Shown here one piece after another: positions 7,501-14,372 of a DNA stretch of 14,372 nucleotides (position 1 is the first letter of the stretch; every line of letters begins with the position of its first letter). Below the pieces are notes generated by a model that worked only from the letters and a program-made list of their open reading frames with translations, was not told where the DNA came from and searched no databases. Made by a program: the position numbers and the translations under genes. The stretch comes from CAZKVJ01 sp964556225 (GTDB lineage Bacteria; Actinomycetota; Acidimicrobiia; Acidimicrobiales; Ilumatobacteraceae): contig CAZKVJ010000036.1 of assembly GCA_964556225.1 (NCBI GenBank), positions 1 through 14,372 on the forward strand. Reading direction: 5' to 3'.

Positions 7501-10305
7501 TCATCGGGTCCCCTTCCAGGCGGCATCGAGCGTGGCGACGTCGAGCGGAGCGACGCCGGCCACGGTGAGGGTGGGCTCTGCGACCACCTGACCGAGCACG
7601 AGGACGGGCTCGCCCATCGCGGCCGTGAACGCCTCGAGGTCGTCCGGTGCCACCTCGCACACGAGGCGCCCGGTGGACTCGGAGAACAGCGCCGTCACCG
7701 GGTCGGCGTGGCCGAGGTCGTGGAGCGTGGCGCCGAGGCTGGCGCCGATGCACATCTCGGCGACGGCGACGGCGAGGCCGCCTTCGCTGCAGTCGTGGCA
7801 CGCCCGCACGAGGCCCTGGCGGATCGCGCCGTGCAGGCGGCGGTAGCGGTCCGGGGCGTTGGGGTCGGGTGCTGGCACCGACCCGCCGCCATCGACGCCC
7901 AGGACCAGATCGAGGTGGCTGCCCCGCAGCTCGGTCAGGGTGCGCCCGACCAGCACCAGCACGTCGCCGGCTCGGGCCAGCTGGGCGGGGACCGTGCGGT
8001 CGGCGTCGGGCACATGGGCCACGGCGGTGACGACGAGCGTCGGTGGGACGGCGTGGCGGGCGCCGTCGGCGCCCAGATACTCGTTGTTCAGCGAGTCCTT
8101 GCCCGACACGAACGGCGCCCGGTGGGCGATCGCCGCGTCGCAGCACCCCTGGACAGCGGCGACGAGCTCGCCGAACGTGGAGGGGCGTCGGGGGTCGCCC
8201 CAGGAGAAGTTGTCGAGCAGGGCGATCCGGTCGGGGTCGGCGCCGACCGCCACCACGTTGCGGATGGCCTCGTCGACGACGGCCCAGGCCATGCGCTCGG
8301 GGTCGTGGAGGCCGAACCAGGGGTTGACCCCGATGCCGATGGCCAGGCCGTGTGCCTCGGACGGCTCGGCGAGCACCACGCCGTCGCCGGGCCCGTCGCC
8401 GGGCGTGAGCGGGCGGGCGACCGTGCGGCCGAGGATCTCGTGGTCGTAACGGTGGATGATCGGCGCCTTCGACGCCACGTTCGGGTGGGCCAGCAGCGCG
8501 AGCAGCGTGCCGGCGGGATCGTGGCGGGCGGCTCGCCGCGCCGCTCCGGCATCGGTGGCCACGGTCCGCTCCGGTGCCGGGAGCACGGCCTCGAGCCGGC
8601 GCTGCGGGCGGCCGTCGTGGAGGAACCCCGTGTCGAGGTCGAGCACCACCTGGCCACCCTGGCGCACCACCAGCCGGCCGTCGCCCGTGAAGGCGCCGAG
8701 GTCGGTGAGCTCCACATCGAAGCGCTGGCAGTGCGCCGCCAGCTCGGGGAGGTGCGCCGGTGGGACGGCCACCACCATGCGCTCCTGGGCCTCGGAGAGC
8801 CAGCGTTCCCAGGGCGACAGCCCGGGGTACTTGAGCGGCAGGTCGTCGAGGTCGACCGTGGCGCCGACACCCTCGGCCATCTCACCGATCGCACTCGACA
8901 GCCCGCCCGCCCCGCAGTCGGTGATGGCCGAGATCAGGCCGTGGGCGCCGTCGAGCGCGTCGATGAGCAGCTTCTCGGTGATGGGGTCGCCGATCTGCAC
9001 GCTGGCCCCGGCGACCTCACCCGTGGTGGCGTTCATCGTGGCCGAGGAGAACGTAGCGCCGCGCAGCCCGTCGCGGCCGGTGCGCCCGCCGAGCACCACG
9101 ACCCGGTCGCCCGGGTGCGGGCCGGTGAGCGGCGGTTGGTCATCCGGGGCCTCGCCGATGCAGCCGCAGAACACGAGCGGGTTGGCGGTGTAGCCCGGGT
9201 CGTAGAGCACCGCGCCGGCGACGGTCGGGAGCCCGATCTTGTTGCCGTAATCGGCCACACCGGCCACCACGCCGTCACGGATCCGGCTCGGGTGGAGCAC
9301 GCCGTCGGGCAGGTCGTCGGCGTCGACGTCGTCCGGACCGAAGCACAAGATGTCGGTGACGGCGATCGGCCGGTGGGCGGCACCGAGCACGTCGCGGATC
9401 ACCCCACCGACGCCGGTGTTCGCGCCGCCGAACGGCTCGACGGCCGAGGGGTGGTTGTGCGTCTCGCACTTGAGGGCGATGGTCCGGCCCGGGGCGAAGC
9501 GGACGATGCCGGCGTTGCCGACGAACGACGAGACCACGAACGGTGCATCGATCGCCTCCGTGGCGGCGCGCAGCTGCGCGAGGAGCGGCCGGCGGTCGTG
9601 GTCGGCACCGTCAGGCGTGGTGATCGCGGCCCGGAAGCTCTTGTGGGCGCAGTGCTCGCTCCACGTCTGGGCCAGCGTCTCGAGCTCCACGTCGGTGGGG
9701 TCCCGGCCGGCCGCTGCGAAGTGGGCCCGGATGGTCCGCAGCTCCTCGGGATCGAGCGCCAGGCCGCGCTCGGCGTTGATGGCGGCCAGCGCCGCGTCGT
9801 CGTCGGGCAGGTGCACCAGCTCGGCGGGCACGATCGGGGTCTCGGCGGCGAAGGCGGGCCGCACCGGCGACTCGATGCTCCACCGCTCGATCACCGGGTT
9901 GGCGAGGAGTCGGCGCGACAGCAGCTCGAGCTGGCCGGCGTCGAGGCTGCCGTCGACCTCGTAGCGGCGACCGGTGGCGACGTCGGTGACGGGGATGCCG
10001 AGCCGTGCGGCCGCATGGGCGACGGCCGCAGCGTCGGCGTCGGTGACGCCGGCGTGGAGGGCGACCTCGATCGCGTGGGACGGGGTACCGGGGTCTGGGT
10101 CCCACGTGCCGGTCTCGATGAGTGGGTCGACCAGCACGTCGGTCAGCGCCGCCCGCGCGGTGACGTCGAGCTCGCCGCGCACGAACACCACCCGGGACTC
10201 GGTGATGGACCGGACGCCCCGGACACCGAGGTGGGTGGCGGCGGCCGCGAGATGGGCACCCGGCGAGCCGAGGGGACGGATCGTCAGGCGCTCGACGGCG
10301 GTCAT
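7501..10305 (-). CDS. purL: FGAM synthase PurL with fused tandem PurS-like repeats
   Basis: A 934-residue synthetase subunit that converts FGAR to FGAM with ATP and ammonia from PurQ. Stand-alone PurL proteins are about 740 residues. The extra N-terminus holds two PurS-like units, about residues 6-69 and 77-144. They align to each other at an offset of 75-76: LGV/LGI (26/102), VRGELD/VDGSLD (42/117) and DPLIETGTW/NPVIERWSI (60/136). The second carries the PurS hallmark LLANPVIE. The catalytic core follows with TWSEHCAHKSF (His218, His221), KCETHNHPSAVEPFGGANTG, GDCGAGG-like ITDCGAGGLSS and VSGKDSLNNEY. The ATG at 10305 is chosen because GGAG lies 5 nt upstream and the first repeat begins right after. 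The frame is open to 10395 without recognisable sequence. It is the first gene of the operon. No separate purS is visible in the window. Confidence 0.93.
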   Translation of the reverse strand: MTAVERLTIRPLGSPGAHLAAAATHLGVRGVRSITESRVVFVRGELDVTARAALTDVLVDPLIETGTWDPDPGTPSHAIEVALHAGVTDADAAAVAHAAARLGIPVTDVATGRRYEVDGSLDAGQLELLSRRLLANPVIERWSIESPVRPAFAAETPIVPAELVHLPDDDAALAAINAERGLALDPEELRTIRAHFAAAGRDPTDVELETLAQTWSEHCAHKSFRAAITTPDGADHDRRPLLAQLRAATEAIDAPFVVSSFVGNAGIVRFAPGRTIALKCETHNHPSAVEPFGGANTGVGGVIRDVLGAAHRPIAVTDILCFGPDDVDADDLPDGVLHPSRIRDGVVAGVADYGNKIGLPTVAGAVLYDPGYTANPLVFCGCIGEAPDDQPPLTGPHPGDRVVVLGGRTGRDGLRGATFSSATMNATTGEVAGASVQIGDPITEKLLIDALDGAHGLISAITDCGAGGLSSAIGEMAEGVGATVDLDDLPLKYPGLSPWERWLSEAQERMVVAVPPAHLPELAAHCQRFDVELTDLGAFTGDGRLVVRQGGQVVLDLDTGFLHDGRPQRRLEAVLPAPERTVATDAGAARRAARHDPAGTLLALLAHPNVASKAPIIHRYDHEILGRTVARPLTPGDGPGDGVVLAEPSEAHGLAIGIGVNPWFGLHDPERMAWAVVDEAIRNVVAVGADPDRIALLDNFSWGDPRRPSTFGELVAAVQGCCDAAIAHRAPFVSGKDSLNNEYLGADGARHAVPPTLVVTAVAHVPDADRTVPAQLARAGDVLVLVGRTLTELRGSHLDLVLGVDGGGSVPAPDPNAPDRYRRLHGAIRQGLVRACHDCSEGGLAVAVAEMCIGASLGATLHDLGHADPVTALFSESTGRLVCEVAPDDLEAFTAAMGEPVLVLGQVVAEPTLTVAGVAPLDVATLDAAWKGTR

Positions 10306-10424
10306 GGCGGCTCCGCTCCACCCATGCCCCGACCATAGGAGGCGCGTGGTCCGCGCACCTGAGCGCTTGAACGAAAAGTCAGCCCGGGGTGCCATCGGGC
10401 ACGTCTCGCTAGCCTTCGCGACTC
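10306..10424. promoter_or_regulatory. Divergent intergenic region between purL and the phosphatase gene
   Basis: This 119-bp spacer is the only place in the window from which the whole purine operon could obviously be transcribed. On the minus strand TATGGT (10337-10332) fits the actinobacterial -10 pattern TAnnnT and would give a leader of about 20 nt carrying the GGAG ribosome site of purL. No convincing -35 box is seen at the right distance. A short A/T-richer patch (TTGAACGAAAAGTC, 10367-10380) stands out in the GC-rich background and could hold an operator. I see no purine riboswitch and no clear PurR-type box. Confidence 0.4.
10410..10415 (+). promoter_or_regulatory. Candidate -10 box for a near-leaderless transcript
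   Basis: TAGCCT fits TAnnnT and ends 9 nt before the GTG start at 10425. No Shine-Dalgarno sequence precedes that GTG. Transcription would begin at or within a few bases of the start codon, as in the leaderless mRNAs common in actinobacteria. There is no clear -35 box. Confidence 0.4.
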
Positions 10425-11054
10425 GTGAGCCGCCTCGTCCTCGTCCGCCACGGCGAGTCCCGGGTGACGGTCAACCGCACCGTCGGTGGCCGTCGCACCT
10501 GCAACGGGCTCTCGGAGCTGGGGCGCCGGCAGGTCCAGCGGCTGGCCGAGCGGCTGGCCTCCACCGGTGAGCTGAGCGTGGACGAGCTGTACTCCAGCGA
10601 CTTCCCCCGCGCCGTCGAGACCGCCGAGCTGCTGGCGACCGCACTCGGGAACCTGCCGGTCAGCGTCGAGCCGGGCTTCGGTGAGCACGATCCTGGACCG
10701 GAGTGCGACGGCCTCACGTTCGACCAGTTCGTCGAACGCTATGGGGTGCCGGACTGGGAGTCCGACCCCCACGGCGTCAGCTTTCCCGGTGGTGAGACCG
10801 TCGCCGAGTTCCAGCACCGGGTGGGCGCCACCGTCGCCCGCACCGTCGCCCGCCACCCCGGACGCACGATCGTGGTGGCCTGCCACGGTGGCGTGATCGA
10901 CACGGTGCTGCGCCAGGCGCTGCGCACCCCGCCGACCGGCGTGTTCGAGCTGCACACGGCGAACGCGTCGCTCACCGAGCTGGTCCTCGTCGCCCCCGGC
11001 CGGTGGCGCCTGGTGCGCTACAACGACGCCGCCCACCTGAACGGGCTGGCGTGA
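10425..11054 (+). CDS. Histidine phosphatase (phosphoglycerate mutase-like) family protein
   Basis: A 209-residue cytosolic protein of the histidine phosphatase superfamily. The catalytic LVRHGES (6-12, phospho-acceptor His9) opens the protein. Arg62 lies in SSDFPRAVETAE, the acid is probably Glu87 in FGEHDPG, and the second His is His154 in VACHGGVIDT. This set supports a working phosphatase or mutase but does not identify the substrate; similar proteins include cobalamin-pathway, sugar-phosphate and general phosphatases. The GTG start at 10425 is the only one leaving the RHG motif at the expected distance. It is divergent from purL, and the GMC oxidoreductase gene follows 18 nt behind, suggesting co-transcription. 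Confidence 0.85.
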   Translation: MSRLVLVRHGESRVTVNRTVGGRRTCNGLSELGRRQVQRLAERLASTGELSVDELYSSDFPRAVETAELLATALGNLPVSVEPGFGEHDPGPECDGLTFDQFVERYGVPDWESDPHGVSFPGGETVAEFQHRVGATVARTVARHPGRTIVVACHGGVIDTVLRQALRTPPTGVFELHTANASLTELVLVAPGRWRLVRYNDAAHLNGLA

Positions 11055-11072
11055 GCAGGCCCGCATGAGCGC

Positions 11073-12524
11073 GTGGCGCCGGCCGTGAGCCGCTACGACG
11101 TGGTGGTCGTGGGCGCCGGTTCGGCCGGGTGCGTGCTGGCCGGGCGCCTGTCGGAGGATCCCGGCCGGTCGGTGCTGCTGCTCGAGGCCGGGCCCGATGC
11201 GCGTGGCGACGAGGTGCCGGCCTCGATCAGCGGGCCGAGCTTCCTCGACGCCTGTGCCGAGCCTGGCCGCACCTGGCCGGATCTGGCCGCTCGGCGGACC
11301 GTCCACCAGGCGCCGCGCCCCTACGTCCGCGGACGAGGCGTGGGCGGATCGTCGGCGGTCAACGCCATGATCGCCCTTCCGGGGCTGCCCGCGGACTACG
11401 ACCGCTGGGAGCGGGTCCACGGGTGCACCGGCTGGGGGTGGGACGTCATGGGCCCGGCGCTGGCCCGGGTGACCGTGCCGCGCCGGCGCCCTGGCGCCGA
11501 CGAGTGGGGACCGGTCGACCGGGCGCTGGTGGGGGCCGCTGGCGAGGCAGGCTGGCCGGTCGGCGTCGATCACCTCGACCCGGCCGGCTGGGGCGTGGGT
11601 GCCGCGCCGCTCACCCGGGGCCCCGACGGACGGCGGGTGTCGGCCGCCGACGCCTGTCTCGAGCCGGCTCGTTCACGGGCCAACCTGACGGTGCGGGGCG
11701 GGGCGCTCGTTGACCGGGTCCTGCTCGACGGCTCGATCGCAGCAGGCGTGCGCCTGGCCGACGGCACGGAGGTCGAGGCCGCCGAGACGGTGCTGGCGGC
11801 CGGTGCGATCCACTCACCGGCGGTGCTGCTGCGCTCGGGCGTCGAGCTGACCGGCGTCGGCCGGCGGCTCGCCGACCATCCGTCGGCGCCGATCACGCTC
11901 GGGCTGCGCTCGCCCTGCGACCCGACGACGCTGGCGACGGCCACCCTCGCCCGCTTCAGCAGCGGCGCCGAGCCGGCCGACCTGCAGCTGCTGGCGCTGA
12001 ACCATCTCGGCTCGGCGCCCGAGGTGGCCGGCCTCGGTCTCGTCATGGCGGCCCTCATGAGGGTCCACAGCCGGGGGAGCCTCCATCTCGCCGGGCCGGA
12101 CCCGCGCGTCGATCCGGTGGTGGAGCTGGGCATGCTCGACGACGAGCGCGACGTGGTGGCACTGACCCGCGGGGTCCAGAAGCTGCTCGGCCTGCTGAGC
12201 CGGCCGGCGCTGCGCGAGGTCGCCGGGTGGATGTCCATCGACGAGGTGGGAACGCCGGTGGCTGCGCTCGAGGATGCGGCGACGCTCGAGGGGTGGCTGG
12301 TCCGCCAGTCGGGCGGCTACGTGCACGCGACGGGGACGTGTGCCATGGGCGATCCCGCCGACCCGGCGACCGTCGTGGATCCCACGTGTCGGGTGGTGGG
12401 GGTCGAGGGTCTGCGGGTGTGCGATGCCTCCGTGATGCCCGACCTGCCCCGCGCCAACCCGCATCTCACCGTGATGGCGATCGCCGAGGTCGTCGCCGCC
12501 CGCTGGCCCACCCCCCGCCCCTGA
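11073..12524 (+). CDS. GMC-family FAD-dependent oxidoreductase (short form)
   Basis: A 483-residue flavoprotein of the glucose-methanol-choline oxidoreductase family. The FAD-binding VVVGAGSAGCVLAGRL (11-26) is followed by the acidic strand end LLLEAGP (35-41) and the flavin-contact stretch RGRGVGGSSAVNAMI (86-100). In the C-terminal half VHATGTCAMG (417-426) carries probable catalytic His418, and NPHLTVMAIAE (462-472) carries the second active-site position, probably Asn462 by analogy with choline oxidase. Many family members exceed 510 residues, so the substrate cap is reduced. That length resembles the mycofactocin-associated MftG group, but no mycofactocin genes are in this window, so the assignment is only a suggestion. 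The start is uncertain: GTG at 11073 or GTG at 11085 (MSRYDVVVVGAG); neither has a ribosome site. Confidence 0.88.
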   Translation: MAPAVSRYDVVVVGAGSAGCVLAGRLSEDPGRSVLLLEAGPDARGDEVPASISGPSFLDACAEPGRTWPDLAARRTVHQAPRPYVRGRGVGGSSAVNAMIALPGLPADYDRWERVHGCTGWGWDVMGPALARVTVPRRRPGADEWGPVDRALVGAAGEAGWPVGVDHLDPAGWGVGAAPLTRGPDGRRVSAADACLEPARSRANLTVRGGALVDRVLLDGSIAAGVRLADGTEVEAAETVLAAGAIHSPAVLLRSGVELTGVGRRLADHPSAPITLGLRSPCDPTTLATATLARFSSGAEPADLQLLALNHLGSAPEVAGLGLVMAALMRVHSRGSLHLAGPDPRVDPVVELGMLDDERDVVALTRGVQKLLGLLSRPALREVAGWMSIDEVGTPVAALEDAATLEGWLVRQSGGYVHATGTCAMGDPADPATVVDPTCRVVGVEGLRVCDASVMPDLPRANPHLTVMAIAEVVAARWPTPRP

Positions 12525-12533
12525 CCCGCCCCG

Positions 12534-12547
12534 CCCCCGAACGGGGG
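12534..12547 (+). terminator. Candidate hairpin after the GMC oxidoreductase gene
   Basis: CCCCC-GAAC-GGGGG forms a strong 5-bp all-GC stem with a four-base loop, 9 nt past the stop codon, followed by AATTCCT rather than a true T-tract. It overlaps the repeat that follows, so it may be part of that element rather than a dedicated terminator. Confidence 0.35.
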
Positions 12548-12571
12548 AATTCCTGGGACCAGAACGGGGGA
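12539..12571 (+). repeat. Intergenic repeat, copy 2, with an extra half-unit in tandem
   Basis: GAACGGGGGA occurs at 12539-12548 and again at 12562-12571, a 23-base period. Between them lies ATTCCTGGGACCA. The core CCTGG-GA-CCAGAACGG (12552-12567) contains the perfect dyad CTGG-GA-CCAG. It matches copy 1 (16-37) at 20 of 22 bases and resembles copy 3 (14323-14341, opposite strand). It lies upstream of the MBL gene in the same orientation relative to the start codon as copy 3 is to SURF1, with 29-35 nt between core and start codon. The function is unknown. Confidence 0.65.
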
Positions 12572-12590
12572 TGGGGGTCGTGGCGTCGGC

Positions 12591-12596
12591 AACACT
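12591..12596 (+). promoter_or_regulatory. Possible -10 box for the MBL hydrolase gene
   Basis: AACACT keeps two of the three fixed positions of TAnnnT and ends 6 nt before the A of the ATG at 12603. With no Shine-Dalgarno sequence present, a leaderless transcript starting at or next to that ATG is plausible. The evidence is weak. Confidence 0.28.
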
Positions 12597-12602
12597 GTGG
12601 GC

Positions 12603-13535
<933 letters not shown>

Positions 13536-13541
<6 letters not shown>

Positions 13542-13562
13542 GCCCGGCGCTCGGACTCAGCG
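13536..13562. terminator. Shared hairpin spanning two convergent stop codons
   Basis: CGCTGAG (13536-13542) pairs with CTCAGCG (13556-13562). After one mismatch an inner CCG/CGG stem closes a five-base loop (GCGCT). The stop codon of the MBL gene and that of the SURF1 gene lie in opposite arms, so the structure is symmetric for both transcripts. There is no T-tract. A bidirectional terminator or mRNA 3'-end stabiliser is inferred. Confidence 0.5.
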
Positions 13563-14294
13563 CGCCGACGCGGCGGCCCGACGGCTGCGGGCGCCGTGGC
13601 GGACGGCCAGGACCCAGCCGACGATCGCCGCCGCCGAGAAGAGGAACCACTGCACGGCGTACGACAGGTGGGGGCCCTCCGTCAGCTCCGGGCGGGGAAG
13701 GGGGATCGGCCGCTCGCCCTGCGCCGGATCCGAGGTCTCGAGGCTGAGCCACATCGGCAGCAGGTCGCCGTCGATCTGAGGTGCCAGCCGTTCGATGTCG
13801 ATGCGCTGGGCCTCGCCCAGGTCGCCCTCGCCCGGGTCCGTCGCCCCGCCGAAGCCCCGCTGCTGGCTCTCGCGCAGCAGGCCGGCCACGGCGACCGGAT
13901 CGCTCGGCGCCGCCGGGGGGACCTCGTCGAGGGGCACGAACCCCCGGTTGACCAGGATGGCGGTGCCGTCGTCGAGGCGCAGCGGGGTGACCACGTTGAA
14001 CCCGGCCATGCCGTCCTGTGCGCGGTTCACGATGAGGATCTGCTCGTCCGCCTCGTACCTGCCGGCCGCCACGACCGGGGTCCAGTCAAGGTCGTCGGGG
14101 TCGGAGTCCAGCTGCAGCACCTCGTCCACCGGCACCGCCGCCGCGCTCGCCCGCTCCCGCACCGTGGCGTTGAAGTCCTGGCGCTCGTCCAGGCGACGCA
14201 GCTGCCAGAACCCGAGGTTCACCATGAGCACGACGGCCGCCACGACGAGCAGGGTGAAGGCGATCCAGCGCGGCCGGAGCAGGAACCGGTACAT
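13557..14294 (-). CDS. SURF1-family cytochrome c oxidase assembly protein
   Basis: A 245-residue membrane protein of the SURF1/Shy1 family, which assists heme a delivery during assembly of aa3-type cytochrome c oxidase. It has the family's two-helix layout: a first membrane segment at about 10-28 followed by GFWQLRRLDERQ (28-39), an extracytoplasmic domain containing GRYEADEQILIVNR, FNVVTPLRLDDG and ILVNRGFVP, and the conserved GPHLSYAVQWFLF (207-219) leading into the second segment at about 212-231. The basic tail RHGARSRRAAASAR fits the cytoplasmic side. No oxidase genes are in the window. The ATG at 14294 puts the basic N-terminus just before the first helix. No ribosome site lies at a normal distance; GGAGG is about 25 nt upstream. 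Confidence 0.9.
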   Translation of the reverse strand: MYRFLLRPRWIAFTLLVVAAVVLMVNLGFWQLRRLDERQDFNATVRERASAAAVPVDEVLQLDSDPDDLDWTPVVAAGRYEADEQILIVNRAQDGMAGFNVVTPLRLDDGTAILVNRGFVPLDEVPPAAPSDPVAVAGLLRESQQRGFGGATDPGEGDLGEAQRIDIERLAPQIDGDLLPMWLSLETSDPAQGERPIPLPRPELTEGPHLSYAVQWFLFSAAAIVGWVLAVRHGARSRRAAASAR

Positions 14295-14322
14295 GCGCCC
14301 GGGGACGGTACCGCCGCCCCCT

Positions 14323-14341
14323 CCGTTCTGGCAGCACCAGG
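14323..14341 (-). repeat. Intergenic repeat, copy 3 (CCTGG-N5-CCAGAACGG)
   Basis: Read on the minus strand this is CCTGGTGCTGCCAGAACGG. It shares CCTGG and CCAGAACGG with copy 2 (12552-12567), but with five bases (TGCTG) instead of two (GA) between the dyad arms. It is followed by a G-rich run, as the other copies are. It lies 28 nt before the SURF1 start codon. Just downstream is a weak inverted repeat centred on CGGTACCG (14306-14313). The role could be regulatory or a dispersed intergenic repeat. Confidence 0.5.
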
Positions 14342-14372
14342 TAGTTCCCTAAGTCAACCTCTAGGCGGCGTT

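Noticed and set aside
7315..10338. Very long plus-strand open frame (about 1000 codons) opposite purL
   Set aside because: It is a mirror of purL caused by high GC at third positions. Its translation is rich in Gly, Arg, Ala, Val and His with no domain motif, while the minus strand shows a complete PurL.
10367..10380. PurR-like box (CGAA-type) in the purL upstream spacer
   Set aside because: The similarity to the Bacillus PurBox is limited to a few bases, there is no second box at the required spacing, and actinobacteria are not known to me to use that system.
11065..11088. Tiny ATG-initiated frame of seven codons just before and overlapping the GMC gene start
   Set aside because: It has a start and stop but no ribosome site and no sign of a leader-peptide function; it is too short to support.

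Overview
This is a very GC-rich window with dense, short-gapped coding and many GTG starts. It looks like a chromosomal segment of a high-GC actinomycete. The gene set (PurS-fused PurL, PurD-PurM fusion, SURF1, short GMC oxidoreductase) and an impression from the sequence style suggest an Acidimicrobiia-like lineage, but that placement is inference. No rRNA, tRNA, insertion sequence, phage gene or CRISPR array was seen.

Positions 48-10305, minus strand, hold one compact purine operon. In transcription order it is purL (with PurS-like repeats fused at its N-terminus), purQ, purC, purF, a fused purD-purM, purN and guaB. After purQ the genes are separated by 4 nt or overlap by 1-4 nt, so strong translational coupling is likely. 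Together they encode PRPP to PRA (PurF), PRA to GAR (PurD), GAR to FGAR (PurN), FGAR to FGAM (PurL/PurQ), FGAM to AIR (PurM), CAIR to SAICAR (PurC) and, on the guanine branch, IMP to XMP (GuaB). purE/K, purB, purH and guaA are not in the window.

A 119-bp divergent intergenic region (10306-10424) separates this operon from a plus-strand group: a histidine phosphatase, a short GMC-family flavin oxidoreductase and, after a 78-bp spacer carrying a repeat, an MBL-fold hydrolase with an altered metal motif. A SURF1-family cytochrome oxidase assembly protein lies convergently on the minus strand (13557-14294). It shares a hairpin with the MBL gene that spans both stop codons.

The most notable points are: (i) the bacterial PurD-PurM fusion followed by an overlapping purN, which reproduces the GARS-AIRS-GART domain order of the animal trifunctional enzyme; (ii) two PurS-like repeats fused to PurL while PurQ stays separate; (iii) a shortened PurD N-domain; (iv) three related copies of a short intergenic repeat, CCTGG-(2-5 nt)-CC(A/G)GAACGG. 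No gene-free stretch exceeds 300 bases.
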